Source of the DNA: Cerrena zonata
Taxonomy: Eukaryota > Basidiomycota > Agaricomycetes > Polyporales > Cerrenaceae
DNA: 64,000 nucleotides
NCBI GenBank assembly: GCA_038087015.1
Contig: JASBNA010000100.1
Span: forward strand, 1 to 64,000
Reading direction: 5' to 3'
Both the position numbers and the translations under genes were made by a program. Of the stretch, positions 29,109 to 38,887 are shown one piece after another (position 1 is the stretch's first letter; every line of letters begins with the position of its first letter). Below the pieces are notes generated by a model. It was not told the DNA's origin and did no database searches. It saw only the letters and a list, made by a program, of their open reading frames with translations.

Positions 29109-31355
29109 ATGCCAGACGAGGAAGACGATGAGAATTTGTTTTTCTATAATACCCAGATGCAAGTACGCCACGAGCAGTTTGAGGAAGCAGAATCACTTCA
29201 AACCAAAAAGGCTACGATGATGAACCGATTACAAAAGTTTCAAAATGGCAACCACAAGGAGAAAAACTCCAATAGAATTAAGCATACAATTGTAAAAAAG
29301 AGAGGTTCTAAAAGAGAAAAGTCTCGAAGAATAGAACTGATTAATGACTTTGTACGGGCCAATTTAGGCTCTAAAGATTCAATTCAAGATATAAGAGCCA
29401 ATAAGAAAGATCGAATGAAACAAGCCATGATACTCAAGTATTTCTCAGGTGATAATAAGAAGGTGAGTGATATAATGAAACGCGTTAAGGATGGAGAAGA
29501 GGGAAACGACCGCCTGCAAAATAAAAATGATACGGCAAACAATCTCGATTTTGAATATGTGAAGAATCAGTTCACAGAAGAAGAATGGATAGGTGCTCTC
29601 AAATGTATAAAGCTCATATTTCCTCATCTATCGAGTAAGATGAAGAAATCGCTAAAGATCATAACCAAAAGCATGAAAAAGTTTGAAGAAATATATGAAT
29701 CTAATAGTGCATCAACTTTACTGCCTTTATGGCTAGAGGCATCAGGATCTCCCGATGATACATTGACTGAAGAAGATTTACGCTGGTTATATGACTTGAA
29801 TGATGATCAAATGGGCGACGAACATAGCACATTTATAAACCCTTCTGACTCAGAAGATGCCCCACAGTTTGTCACTACATTGTCGCAAGCAATGAAAGCC
29901 TCGCAAGATTCCATGAAGGATACTCCAATGGATAAGGAATGTGACTCTGAATCAGAAATTGCTGATTCAGAAAGTGATATTGAAATTTTAGAGTATCCTC
30001 CAGGTCAATTTTTTCTGACACAACCACACAGTACCCAATTTGCTGAATCCCTAAAGTTCAGCACCCAAGATAAACCAGAACCCAATGTAAACTACAATGA
30101 AATAACTGGGACTCAAGACCAACCTATAGAAGTATCATCTCATGAGGGTTGGAAAAAGCATTTTCCCGGGGCATCATCTTATAACGAACCAGAAACCCGA
30201 AATAAAATTGCAGATCAGATCTTATCATCCCCAATTTTGGGAGAAGGAGAGGAAACCCCAACTCCACACAGGGGAACTGGAGGAAGACCCAAAGATGTGA
30301 TTGATCGTCTAATGGAGTCTCCCTCTCCGGAGAACGAGACACCTTCAAGTATGATTCATCAATCTATACTGCCGATCAAAAGACCTTTCAATAAGCATAC
30401 GATAAACGAAAACAGTGAGCTAAATGATCTGCCAGTTAAAGCAAACGTTCAAATTCCTCTTTCATCAGAAATAGAATTTGAGAGTGGAGATGATGAAGTT
30501 TATTCAACTGCTAGATCGCAGATGGTTGAAAGCTCAGTTGCAAAAAATTTCCAAAGTTCTCAAATAATTGAAGAAGACGAGATACCTACGAAAGCGGTAC
30601 AAATGTCCAGCATAATGGATCCCGCAAATAGTTATAAAACATCCAGGGTCGAATTGAGAGGAAACTTTGAATTTCCTGAGGATAACGATGGATTAATTAA
30701 GGTCAGAAAAGTTGGAACCAAGGTGATTAATCTAGATTCCGATGAGGAAGTTGGAGATTCAGAGGATGAGCTTTATGATGAAAAGGATATAAGCGTGGTT
30801 GAAGTAGTTATGTCGGTAGAGGAGTACCAAAAGGCGATTGCTCCAAGTGAAGAATTAGAAAACGACGCCAATATATCTGTTCTACAAGTACCTTCGAGCC
30901 AAGATCAACTTGACACGAGACCAACAAAACGGAAACAAAGTAAAAAGACAAAATCAATCTTTGATGAAATGAGTATAGCCGATTTACGGGAGCTAATGAG
31001 CCCATGGAACGTGAAATCTTGTAACAGTCGAGGCAAAATAAGCAAGTTTCTAGAAGACGGACTCAAGTTGGCTTCACTAGGATTAACTGAAGAAGAGTCA
31101 GCCAGATTGGAATCACTCCTAACAAAAATGATAAGCCCACCTTCCTTTAAACAAGCAGTTTTCGATAAACTTTCATCAATTACGAGAAGTAACTTTTTCT
31201 GGCTCGGTAAAATCATCACTTTTGAACCAATTCTGATTGACAGTCTTTACAAATGGTTACAAACAGAAGTTTTCCACTTTGATTTCGAAAAAAGCATTCT
31301 TGAAGAGTACTGTAACGAAATGGCCATACCATGCACCAATGCAGCTAACCAATAG
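29109..31355 (+). CDS. SLX4: Structure-specific endonuclease scaffold Slx4
   Basis: Slx4 binds and activates the Slx1 nuclease on branched DNA. The 748-aa protein is mostly low-complexity and acidic, as expected. A SAP-like motif occurs at about 620-650 (MSIADLRELMSPWNVKSC). The conserved C-terminal Slx1-binding domain is at about 690-740 (FEPILIDSLYKWLQTEVFHF). SQ/TQ-like sites are frequent (FVTTLSQ, SSSQDQ types), consistent with checkpoint-kinase targeting. The frame is intact. ACGCGT lies at 29013-29018, and a TATATAAAT sequence lies immediately upstream of the ATG. It follows RLF2 on the same strand with a gap of about 200 bases. Confidence 0.88.
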   Translation: MPDEEDDENLFFYNTQMQVRHEQFEEAESLQTKKATMMNRLQKFQNGNHKEKNSNRIKHTIVKKRGSKREKSRRIELINDFVRANLGSKDSIQDIRANKKDRMKQAMILKYFSGDNKKVSDIMKRVKDGEEGNDRLQNKNDTANNLDFEYVKNQFTEEEWIGALKCIKLIFPHLSSKMKKSLKIITKSMKKFEEIYESNSASTLLPLWLEASGSPDDTLTEEDLRWLYDLNDDQMGDEHSTFINPSDSEDAPQFVTTLSQAMKASQDSMKDTPMDKECDSESEIADSESDIEILEYPPGQFFLTQPHSTQFAESLKFSTQDKPEPNVNYNEITGTQDQPIEVSSHEGWKKHFPGASSYNEPETRNKIADQILSSPILGEGEETPTPHRGTGGRPKDVIDRLMESPSPENETPSSMIHQSILPIKRPFNKHTINENSELNDLPVKANVQIPLSSEIEFESGDDEVYSTARSQMVESSVAKNFQSSQIIEEDEIPTKAVQMSSIMDPANSYKTSRVELRGNFEFPEDNDGLIKVRKVGTKVINLDSDEEVGDSEDELYDEKDISVVEVVMSVEEYQKAIAPSEELENDANISVLQVPSSQDQLDTRPTKRKQSKKTKSIFDEMSIADLRELMSPWNVKSCNSRGKISKFLEDGLKLASLGLTEEESARLESLLTKMISPPSFKQAVFDKLSSITRSNFFWLGKIITFEPILIDSLYKWLQTEVFHFDFEKSILEEYCNEMAIPCTNAANQ

Positions 31356-31452
31356 TAATGCAACCAACCATGGACAATTTACGATTTACGGATTTACGAA
31401 GCTATTTTATATAATGTATATTAGTATCTATATTACTATTATTTACAAAACG

Positions 31453-31752
31453 TTAGATATATTTCTTATGATCGGCATCAATCGTGTCAGTTAAAAGTCG
31501 ATCGTTCAAGTAGGTTACCACTTTGATGGCTATCCCTCCACTCGCAATCAATGAGCCAATTCCAAAAACCAAGTTATTAACCAAACTGCCAAATCTGTTA
31601 TCGAAAATCACCCCAATGGCCCATAAGGCCTGATATCCCCATAAGAGTAAGAACAAAAGCGATAATGCTGTTACAGACGCAGCCTTAATCGCCCTGTCTT
31701 TGGTGTTTTCATCTTCTCTCTTTCTTGGTAATGGTTTCTTGAGTGGTGCCAT
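31453..31752 (-). CDS. Small two-span membrane protein with C-terminal KKXX
   Basis: A 99-aa protein, intact, convergent with SLX4. A basic N-terminus (KKPLPRKRE) precedes two hydrophobic helices at about 26-50 and 58-82. The C-terminus is HKKYI, so the last four residues KKYI form a dilysine ER-retrieval signal. Size, topology and dilysine end recall Vma21, the ER V-ATPase assembly factor. The transmembrane sequence is not close enough for me to name it. Expression is inferred from the intact frame and good codon use. Confidence 0.6.
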   Translation of the reverse strand: MAPLKKPLPRKREDENTKDRAIKAASVTALSLLFLLLWGYQALWAIGVIFDNRFGSLVNNLVFGIGSLIASGGIAIKVVTYLNDRLLTDTIDADHKKYI

Positions 31753-32057
31753 GATGTGAATATCTATTAAACCCTAGCTTTATTCTAATCTGGACCCTTT
31801 CAGTGATAGATTGATGTAGTTCAAAAGCTGTCTTTAATCCGTCTTTTTTTCTCTCTTCTTAAAATCGCAAATTCCTGCATTCAGCAACAGTCCGACCACC
31901 GGTTTTTGATCTTTTTGATTTTTTTTTTTTTTTTAAATGTTTTTTAACCTTATGACTTTTTGGCTATTATTCAAGATTATCAAGTTCGTTTCTACTGTAT
32001 CTGCTACCGTAGCCCAGGTGAAAACAGCAAGTCTTGATATCCAAGCTATCAACCACA
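31753..32057. promoter_or_regulatory. Divergent region between the small membrane protein and the JmjC gene
   Basis: 305 bases with a T14-like tract at about 31920-31934. No clear regulatory motif or gene was seen. Confidence 0.35.
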
Positions 32058-34457
32058 ATGGACTCGCTTTACAAAGAGAATTCTGCTTTGGTGGTTGAAC
32101 CGGCTTACTACTCAGGAGGAATCCCGGTATTCACCCCCACCATGAAGCAATTTGAAGACTTTTACCAGTTTAACAAGGCAATAAACAAGTATGGCATGCA
32201 ATCGGGCATTGTCAAGATTGTTCCCCCTAAAGAATGGGCCGACAGTCTTGCAGACAACTATACCGAAGATAACTTACTGTCAGTCAAGGTGAAAAACCCA
32301 ATCATCCAGCATATGAATTGCTCGGGACCAGGGGTTTATTCACAACAGAACGTCGAACGGGCCAGGTCGTATAGTATATTCCAATGGAAGGAATTATCTG
32401 AAAAACCAAACCATCAACCTCCTGCTCCAAAGGGTAAAGTTAGGGGTTCTGTTGCATCCAAGGCTGGTACAACAAAGGGTGCGGCTAAGAAAGACAATCA
32501 AATTTTGGTTGAGGCTAATGAAGATACCGATGCAAAAGACATATCAGTGAAGGACGGCCCGAGTGATTCTAGTGAGGTGCAAGAAAGAAGTAGAAGTAAC
32601 TGGAATATCGACTCGACGCAGTTTGACCAGGAAAGATGTGAACAATTGGAAAGAATCTACTGGAAATCCTTAACGTACGCCGAGCCAATGTATGGAGCTG
32701 ATGTTATGGGATCGTTGTTTTCTGACGATATCAAAAGTTGGAATGTTGCCCATCTTCCAAATATCCTTGATCTCATGGATGTGAGATTGCCTGGGGTGAA
32801 TGATGCATACCTTTACGCTGGACTTTGGAAGGCGACATTTTCATGGCATTTAGAGGATCAGGATCTCTATTCCATCAATTACATCCATTTTGGGGCACCC
32901 AAACAATGGTACTCGATCCCCCAAGAAGAATCAGGAAAGTTTTTCGATGTCATGAAGGACACCTTCAATGACGAATATAAGTCATGTCCGGAATTTTTAA
33001 GACATAAAACGTTTTTGGTTTCTCCTCAATTTTTGGAAAAACATGGGGTTCAATGTAATAAAATCGTTCATAATGAAGGTGAATTCATCATCACCTATCC
33101 ATATGGATACCATGCTGGGTTTAATTATGGTTATAACTTAGCGGAGTCGGTTAATTTTGCTCTTGATGATTGGTTCCCGTTTGGTGAAAAAACCTCGAAA
33201 TGTGAATGCATAAGCGATTCTGTTGGAATCAATGTTAAACAGTTATTCTGCAGTTACAAAGGTATTCCCTACGTCTACGACCCAACTCCAGGCTTGACTA
33301 GTGATTTGGGCGAAGAGACAGAAGATGAAGAAATCATGTCAATAGAAAAGAAACCAGTCACCACTCGTAAGAAATCGCCCACTGCTCATAGAAGACAACC
33401 TGTGAAAAGAAAGATAAAAGCAAAATCTGAACCAACAACAAAAAAGGCTAAAAAACCTATTAGCAAAGCTGATAACACACCCAAGATCATCTCAAATAAT
33501 GAATGCTATCTATGTCCAAATAATTTGCCTGAAGCCTTGAAAAAATCACCTATCTTTCAACTTTTAAATTGTGACTTGATAAATGAAACTAAACACACAA
33601 ATTATAAAGTTCATAGATTGTGTGCTAGTGCCTTTCAACAATTTATACATATCGATACCTTGAGAGGTTTTGTGTCTGGGATTGAAAATATTCCCAAATC
33701 TCACACTAACTGGAATTGTAATTTATGTGATTCAAATAGTACCACTCTGAGAAAACCTGCCAAGTCTCCCCAAGTACCGGGAATTTGTTTTCAATGTGAT
33801 TATCCAAAATGCGGACGTACGTATCATACTACGTGTGCTTTAGGAGCTGGTGTTTTATTCAATAATGATTTCGAGAACGGCAAACCGGTTGGTTATTGTA
33901 AGTATCATAGGAACAAGATCTCTAAGTTGAATAGTGGCCTTGATGAGAATATTGGAAAACTTTGCAACATTCCGACCAACTCCTTGGTCCAGTTCACCTT
34001 TGGGAAACCACAACATGTCGGTGCCATCCAAGGAAAAGACTTTCATTGTGGGTTGGTGATTTCAAACAATGTCGATGAGAACACCTTGGATATTTTAATT
34101 TATCCTGATCTAAACGACCGATTAGAAGTTCAATACAAAGATTTGATTCTCGGCTCCAACACACAACCGGATAACGATCACTTGTTCAACATTATGGGAA
34201 ATCAAATTGCTTCAACAAAGAGACATTCTGATACTAGTATTGATTATCTGACTCAAAATTCCCCTGAAACTCGGAAAGAAAGCACCATATGCGAGGTACC
34301 TCCACCTTCATTCGTACCTTCAAATATAAATTATACGCCATCAAACTCAAACCAACAATATAAACTTCCTGATCAAAATAGAAAGAATAATGACACTTTA
34401 ATGAATGATGACCCTCCAATGGAACCTAACAAATACTTAACCGTTGATTATTCGTAG
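32058..34457 (+). CDS. RPH1: JmjN/JmjC histone lysine demethylase (KDM4/Rph1 type) with extended PHD
   Basis: Predicted Fe(II)/2-oxoglutarate demethylase of H3K9/K36 methyl marks. The ATG is 32058; the open frame upstream starts with TTG. It is 799 aa. The JmjN domain is near the N-terminus (GGIPVFTPTMKQFEDFY). The JmjC domain at about 205-375 contains the KDM4-type iron ligands: His and Glu in FSWHLEDQDLY and the second His in YPYGYHAGFNYG, so it should be active. A C-terminal extended PHD zinc module follows (ECYLCPNN, HRLCASAF, CNLCD, CFQCDYPKCGRTYHTTCALG). No C2H2 fingers are seen, unlike S. cerevisiae Rph1 and Gis1. The frame is intact. Confidence 0.87.
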   Translation: MDSLYKENSALVVEPAYYSGGIPVFTPTMKQFEDFYQFNKAINKYGMQSGIVKIVPPKEWADSLADNYTEDNLLSVKVKNPIIQHMNCSGPGVYSQQNVERARSYSIFQWKELSEKPNHQPPAPKGKVRGSVASKAGTTKGAAKKDNQILVEANEDTDAKDISVKDGPSDSSEVQERSRSNWNIDSTQFDQERCEQLERIYWKSLTYAEPMYGADVMGSLFSDDIKSWNVAHLPNILDLMDVRLPGVNDAYLYAGLWKATFSWHLEDQDLYSINYIHFGAPKQWYSIPQEESGKFFDVMKDTFNDEYKSCPEFLRHKTFLVSPQFLEKHGVQCNKIVHNEGEFIITYPYGYHAGFNYGYNLAESVNFALDDWFPFGEKTSKCECISDSVGINVKQLFCSYKGIPYVYDPTPGLTSDLGEETEDEEIMSIEKKPVTTRKKSPTAHRRQPVKRKIKAKSEPTTKKAKKPISKADNTPKIISNNECYLCPNNLPEALKKSPIFQLLNCDLINETKHTNYKVHRLCASAFQQFIHIDTLRGFVSGIENIPKSHTNWNCNLCDSNSTTLRKPAKSPQVPGICFQCDYPKCGRTYHTTCALGAGVLFNNDFENGKPVGYCKYHRNKISKLNSGLDENIGKLCNIPTNSLVQFTFGKPQHVGAIQGKDFHCGLVISNNVDENTLDILIYPDLNDRLEVQYKDLILGSNTQPDNDHLFNIMGNQIASTKRHSDTSIDYLTQNSPETRKESTICEVPPPSFVPSNINYTPSNSNQQYKLPDQNRKNNDTLMNDDPPMEPNKYLTVDYS

Positions 34458-34752
34458 TTATGCTTCCTTTTGTATATTAAAATCAAATAACTTATGTATC
34501 TTTTATTCGCTAGCTAATGTAATATATAATGAAAGAATTGATATTTGCAACTATTTTTCTCTCTTGTGAAGTAATAAAAGTGTGCGAGTAAAAAATCGAT
34601 TGAAAAAGTTCCATTCCAAAAACTCATCACCAGGCATTGAAATCAAAGCATTACCAACGTCCAGGATATAAACAACTCAAGTTAATGAGATTATATGATT
34701 ACAGTAAGCATTACACTGCAATAGTGATAAAAGGTTTGATATAAGCACGAAA

Positions 34753-36829
34753 ATGTCAGACGCCCTGTCGCGTCGAACAAGAGCAAATCAAAGACTTCAG
34801 AGACAACAATTGAAATCATTGAAGGCATCACGGCCAGACAATCCTAGTGAAGGATTGGCAAATAAGGAAAATACATATGATAGCTTAAAACTGAAAAACA
34901 CATTCTCAAGCGAAGAAAGTGAAGAAAGTATCAGTGAATATGAGGAAACATCCGAAGACTTTATTCAACCATTGAAAAAGAAATCCAGGAAGGTAGGATT
35001 AGAAGAAGGAAATGATTTCCCAAGGCCATTAGAAAATAGACAAGGGAGTATCAGTCCAATCAAGTCATTTTTGATGAAAAGTCAAAGAAGTAACTCAGCT
35101 AGTAATCTCGAAGATATGAATACAAATGAACAATGGTGTGACAAGTATTCACCACGGACATCACAAGAGTTATGTTTACATCCACGGAAATTAAAAGATG
35201 TGAAAAAATTACTTAGTGATGTTATCAATAGAGAAAATAAACAGTGTCGACTCATTGCACTTACAGGGCCATCAGGCTCAAGCAAGTCAACAACGGTTAA
35301 AGTTCTAGCGAATGAACTAATTAACGAAAAGCAAATAGATTCAGATATAAAATTCAATAGTTTCATCAGTCAAAACAACGATGAAAAATGGATTGAATAT
35401 TTAGATACCATAATAAGTACGATCCCGCAACCACAGCAATTTTCTGAATTCTTACAAAGCTGTAAATACCGGATTGGATCTAGCTTGTCAGTCATTATCA
35501 TTGAAGAACTACCGAATGTTTTCCATGCGGAAACGTTGAAAAACTTTCGTCAAGCATTGAGTGAGTGGGTTTACACTAGTGAAGAAGTCGAATTGCCGCC
35601 ACTAGTTTTATGTTTAACTGAAGTTGAATTGGACGATACTAGAAGAGATTATTTCAATATCGAGAACAATTTGTCGTTGGATACTTTATTGGGAAGAGAA
35701 TTTTTGAATAGTGGGAGAAATTCAGGGAAAATTGAAGTTATTAAATTCAATCCTATCGCAAAAACTTATGCTAAGAAGGTGATGGGTAGTATAATTAAGC
35801 AAGAGCAACAAAGTTTGAATAAATTGAACAAGAAACAACTTGATGAATTTTCAAATAAAATAATTGAGACTGGAGATATAAGATCAATTATATCAAATTT
35901 ACAAATATGGAGTAAACTACAATCTATTAATAAAGCACCTAATTTAATGGATGATATGTTTTTAAGAGAGAATCAAATTACATTATTCCATGCCATTGGT
36001 AAAATCATATTTTCAAGTTCCAAATATCAGGATTTACAGGATGAAGAATTAAGTGATTATTATTCGATTGAGTCAGTAATAAAGAATTATAGTAATAATG
36101 AATTGCTAACGTTATCAATTTTAGAGAATTATCAAATATATAATGATCTGAATTATGATATTAAAATAGCAAGCGATATTGTTGAGAATTTAAGTTTGAA
36201 TGATATAATGAATAATCTTGACGAAGGTAAAGAAATTGGAATGAGAGGAACAAGAAGTAATTTGAGAAAAGTTGGGGATACAAAGCATAAGACGCCGATG
36301 ATTAAGTTCCCCCGGCAATTCAAGATGATGAAGGAGTTTAATCGAACTAAGAATGAAATCAGGAATTATCAAAGGTGGTGTATTGAGTTGAGAGAGGATT
36401 TCCAAACGTTGAATTTGGTTGACGGATACTATTTACCCGAGATCTTCAATTCGTTTAAATATAAGTATAAGTATGGACGATCAAAGTATGGATTATAATA
36501 GATTAGGAGGTAAATTTCGAAAGATATTTGCCCAAGATACTATACCAATTGAAGAAAACGAAGAAGAAATTGGCACGGAACTTGATCAATTTCAAGAAGA
36601 TATCCAGAAACGAAAGATGATGAATGAGAATAGCGAAGAGGAAGAAGTATTGAGTGAAGAAATCGAGGACAGCGAAGACGACGAATTTAATGATTCACTT
36701 GACGGGAGACAATTTGATAATTTGATAAGCCAAACCCAGAGTAAAGCAAATAATGAAGAGGAGAGTGATTTTGAAATTCTGGACGATCCAGAATTGGATT
36801 TACTACTTTCCCAAAGAAATAAAAAGTAA
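34753..36829 (+). CDS. RAD24: Checkpoint clamp loader Rad24 (Rad17), probable +1 frameshift near the C-terminus
   Basis: Rad24 with Rfc2-5 loads the 9-1-1 clamp at damaged DNA. Family blocks are NEQWCDKYSPRTSQELCLHPRKLKDV (about 126-150), the Walker A LIALTGPSGSSKSTTVKVLA, and a Walker B-like SVIIIEELPNVF. The first frame ends at 36498 after NLVDGYYLPEIFNSFKYKYK. One base over, an open frame overlapping from before 36419 runs to 36829. It encodes DYNRLGGKFRKIF and then an acidic tail ending in DLLLSQRNKK, which fits a Rad17-type C-terminal tail. One extra base at about 36470-36490 would join them into about 690 aa. The alternative is a separate small acidic protein starting at ATG 36473. Confidence 0.82.
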
Positions 36830-36859
36830 TTTACATTAATCTATATTGAAAAGAACTAC

Positions 36860-37609
36860 TTAGGCGGTATTTTTAATGGCGTTATCGAAAAACTCGGTAT
36901 CTTCTTCGATCGACTCTTTAATAATATCTAAACCACCTTGAAATTCACCATTTATATATAATTGAGGGAAAGTTGGCCAATCACTAAAATTTTTCAAACC
37001 TTGTCTAACCGAGTCATCTTTCAAGATATCGAAAAATCCAAATCTTACCTGGTGTTCTCTTAATATAGCAACCAATTGACGGGAAAATCCACATTGAGGC
37101 GAAGAAGGAGACCCTTTCATGAATAACATTACTGGTGCAGCACTGGTTAATTTTTTCAATCTATCTTCAAGAGCTTCTGGGGATTCTTCAGAAGATGCTG
37201 CTGGAGGTATGCTAGTGGAGGTGGAGGTGCTACTGCTGGCAGCAGCGGTGGTGGAGGCATCGGTATTACCAGTTGTGGAAGAAGGTTTATCGGAGAATTG
37301 ATTTAAAGCAGCTATGAATTCTTTTGGATCAGCACCAGATAATTCTTTTAATATGGTTGAGTTACGAATCAAAATAAAATAAGGAACTGCACTCACTTCA
37401 AACAATTCACTGATCTCCGATAAATCATCGGCATTGATTGATAAGAATAAGGTTGTTGGATTGGCTTGGGCCAAAGTTTTGAAAATTGAGTTCATGGTTT
37501 GACAAGGACCTGCCCATGGCGTATGGAAGTACAATGCAATTAGTTTGGCCGGATCCTTACTGGTTAATTCCGTGAACTGTGCTTCTGATTCTATCTCTGT
37601 AACTGACAT
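36860..37609 (-). CDS. GRX3: Monothiol glutaredoxin Grx3/4 with thioredoxin-like domain
   Basis: A 249-aa cytosolic/nuclear protein that binds Fe-S clusters and controls iron-responsive transcription in yeasts. The N-terminal thioredoxin-like domain (about 1-105) has [13 protein letters not shown], where the active-site motif is WAGPC. After a Ser/Thr/Ala-rich linker (about 110-145) comes the glutaredoxin domain. It contains [19 protein letters not shown], with the monothiol CGFS at about 171-174, and [19 protein letters not shown]. The length matches S. cerevisiae Grx3/Grx4. The frame is intact. It is convergent with RAD24. Two TCACGTGA sites are upstream. Confidence 0.94.
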   Translation of the reverse strand: MSVTEIESEAQFTELTSKDPAKLIALYFHTPWAGPCQTMNSIFKTLAQANPTTLFLSINADDLSEISELFEVSAVPYFILIRNSTILKELSGADPKEFIAALNQFSDKPSSTTGNTDASTTAAASSSTSTSTSIPPAASSEESPEALEDRLKKLTSAAPVMLFMKGSPSSPQCGFSRQLVAILREHQVRFGFFDILKDDSVRQGLKNFSDWPTFPQLYINGEFQGGLDIIKESIEEDTEFFDNAIKNTA

Positions 37610-38266
37610 TATTGCTTGATTACAAGTAAAAGATCTAATAGATACTTTGTCATCACAAAAAAAGGGAAGAGGATTGAAAAATTAATTTTTGGGAATACCG
37701 CGTCACGTGACAAGTGCAACTACTCACGTGATCACCACCCTTTCACTTTTCTTTTCTTTTCTTGCGCTTTCCACCCGTACATATCCACCCCAACTTCTCA
37801 CCATTATTATTAATTACGTCAGATGTATCGGCAATTTCGTAGATCAATAACTAGATTGTTTAGATATATTGTATAGCACCATAGGACCAGCCCATTACAT
37901 AATCACAAACCCCCTTGCTTCTGCCTACTAGTTCGTATTCTCTGAATGACGCTGAGAATGACAGCAATATTTAGACCAAATGAAACTCCGAACCCGAGAG
38001 ATTAAATTCGGAACTCACTCCGGCACGGGGGGTCACTCCGCCGGCCCCCCTGTCACCTCAAGACCTACTCTTACCTGGCGTGCCATACTCCCACTGAAAC
38101 CTCTGGCTCCATTAGCAGTCACCCTCGAGCTGCCCCGCATTTGCAACCAGCAAAATCCAAACAAACCTTTCTCGAGCAGCTTTGCAGGTTGGCCCGCCAG
38201 GCAAATTGTTCTTTTTTGCAAGTTAGCCTGCCGTGTGCAGTACCCCCACCCCCAGATTTTCTCTTA

Positions 38267-38299
<33 letters not shown>

Positions 38300-38600
38300 T
38301 TTTTGGCGGTTTGTCTGATCTTTTTTTTTTTTTGGTTTATACTCCGAAAACTCCCATTCTTTTTTGAACAAAAAAAATTGTTGGATTTTTTAATTCCCAT
38401 TGATCAGATACTTCTTCTTCTGCTATTTGTACTGTTATTGGTGCTGACTACTACTGTTTTCCCTGCTTGTACTGATACTGGTGCTGCTAATTTGATACTG
38501 CTCATATTTTTGTTGCCGCTCTATTTTGTTACCGCTCTATTTTGTTACCGCCAGTGTTAACCGCCGTCTCAAAATTTTGCTAATATTATATTTCAAAGTT
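37610..38600. promoter_or_regulatory. GRX3 promoter and long upstream region of ADR1 (GC block, T30 tract, TACTG leader)
   Basis: TCACGTGA palindromes lie at 37703-37710 and 37724-37731. About 37980-38250 is GC-rich with TTTGCAGGTTGGCCCGCC at 38181-38198 and TTTGCAAGTTAGCCTGCC at 38215-38232. A pure T30 tract is at 38269-38298. About 38410-38505 is rich in TACTG and GGTGCTG units. CCGCTCTATTTTGTTA is duplicated head-to-tail at 38516-38547. No gene is supported. Confidence 0.6.
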
Positions 38601-38726
38601 ACAGGTAATATTAGTTGAAATATTACAGGTCATTGTGACAGGTCACATTCTGCTGAAAGTTACAGGTCACATTCTACTGGAAGTTACAGGTCACATTCAA
38701 CTAAAAGTTACAGGTCACATTGATAG
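38601..38726 (+). repeat. 24-bp tandem repeat upstream of ADR1
   Basis: Exact 24-base register: units start at 38601 (diverged), 38638, 38662, 38686 and 38710 (partial), with a 13-base truncated unit at 38625-38637. The core is ACAGGTCACATTCTACTGGA and each unit ends in AAGTT. It lies 160-290 bases before the ADR1 ATG. Confidence 0.88.
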
Positions 38727-38804
38727 CTTAGGTTTGTGCTTTCTAATTACTCGCTCCGTTCAAAGTGCGTCGTACCCCAGATTACAAAAATTTTTTTTTT
38801 CTGT

Positions 38805-38836
<32 letters not shown>

Positions 38837-38887
38837 CCGCTTTCTAACTAACTCGACAAAGAAAGGAAGAGAAAATTTTTTTGCTAA

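Noticed and set aside
38601..38726. CRISPR-like array
   Set aside because: Units abut with no unique spacers and the host is a yeast; it is a simple tandem repeat.
38635..38847. Frame through the 24-bp repeat encoding VTGHILLK units
   Set aside because: It has no ATG start and exists because 24 is a multiple of three; treated as non-coding repeat.
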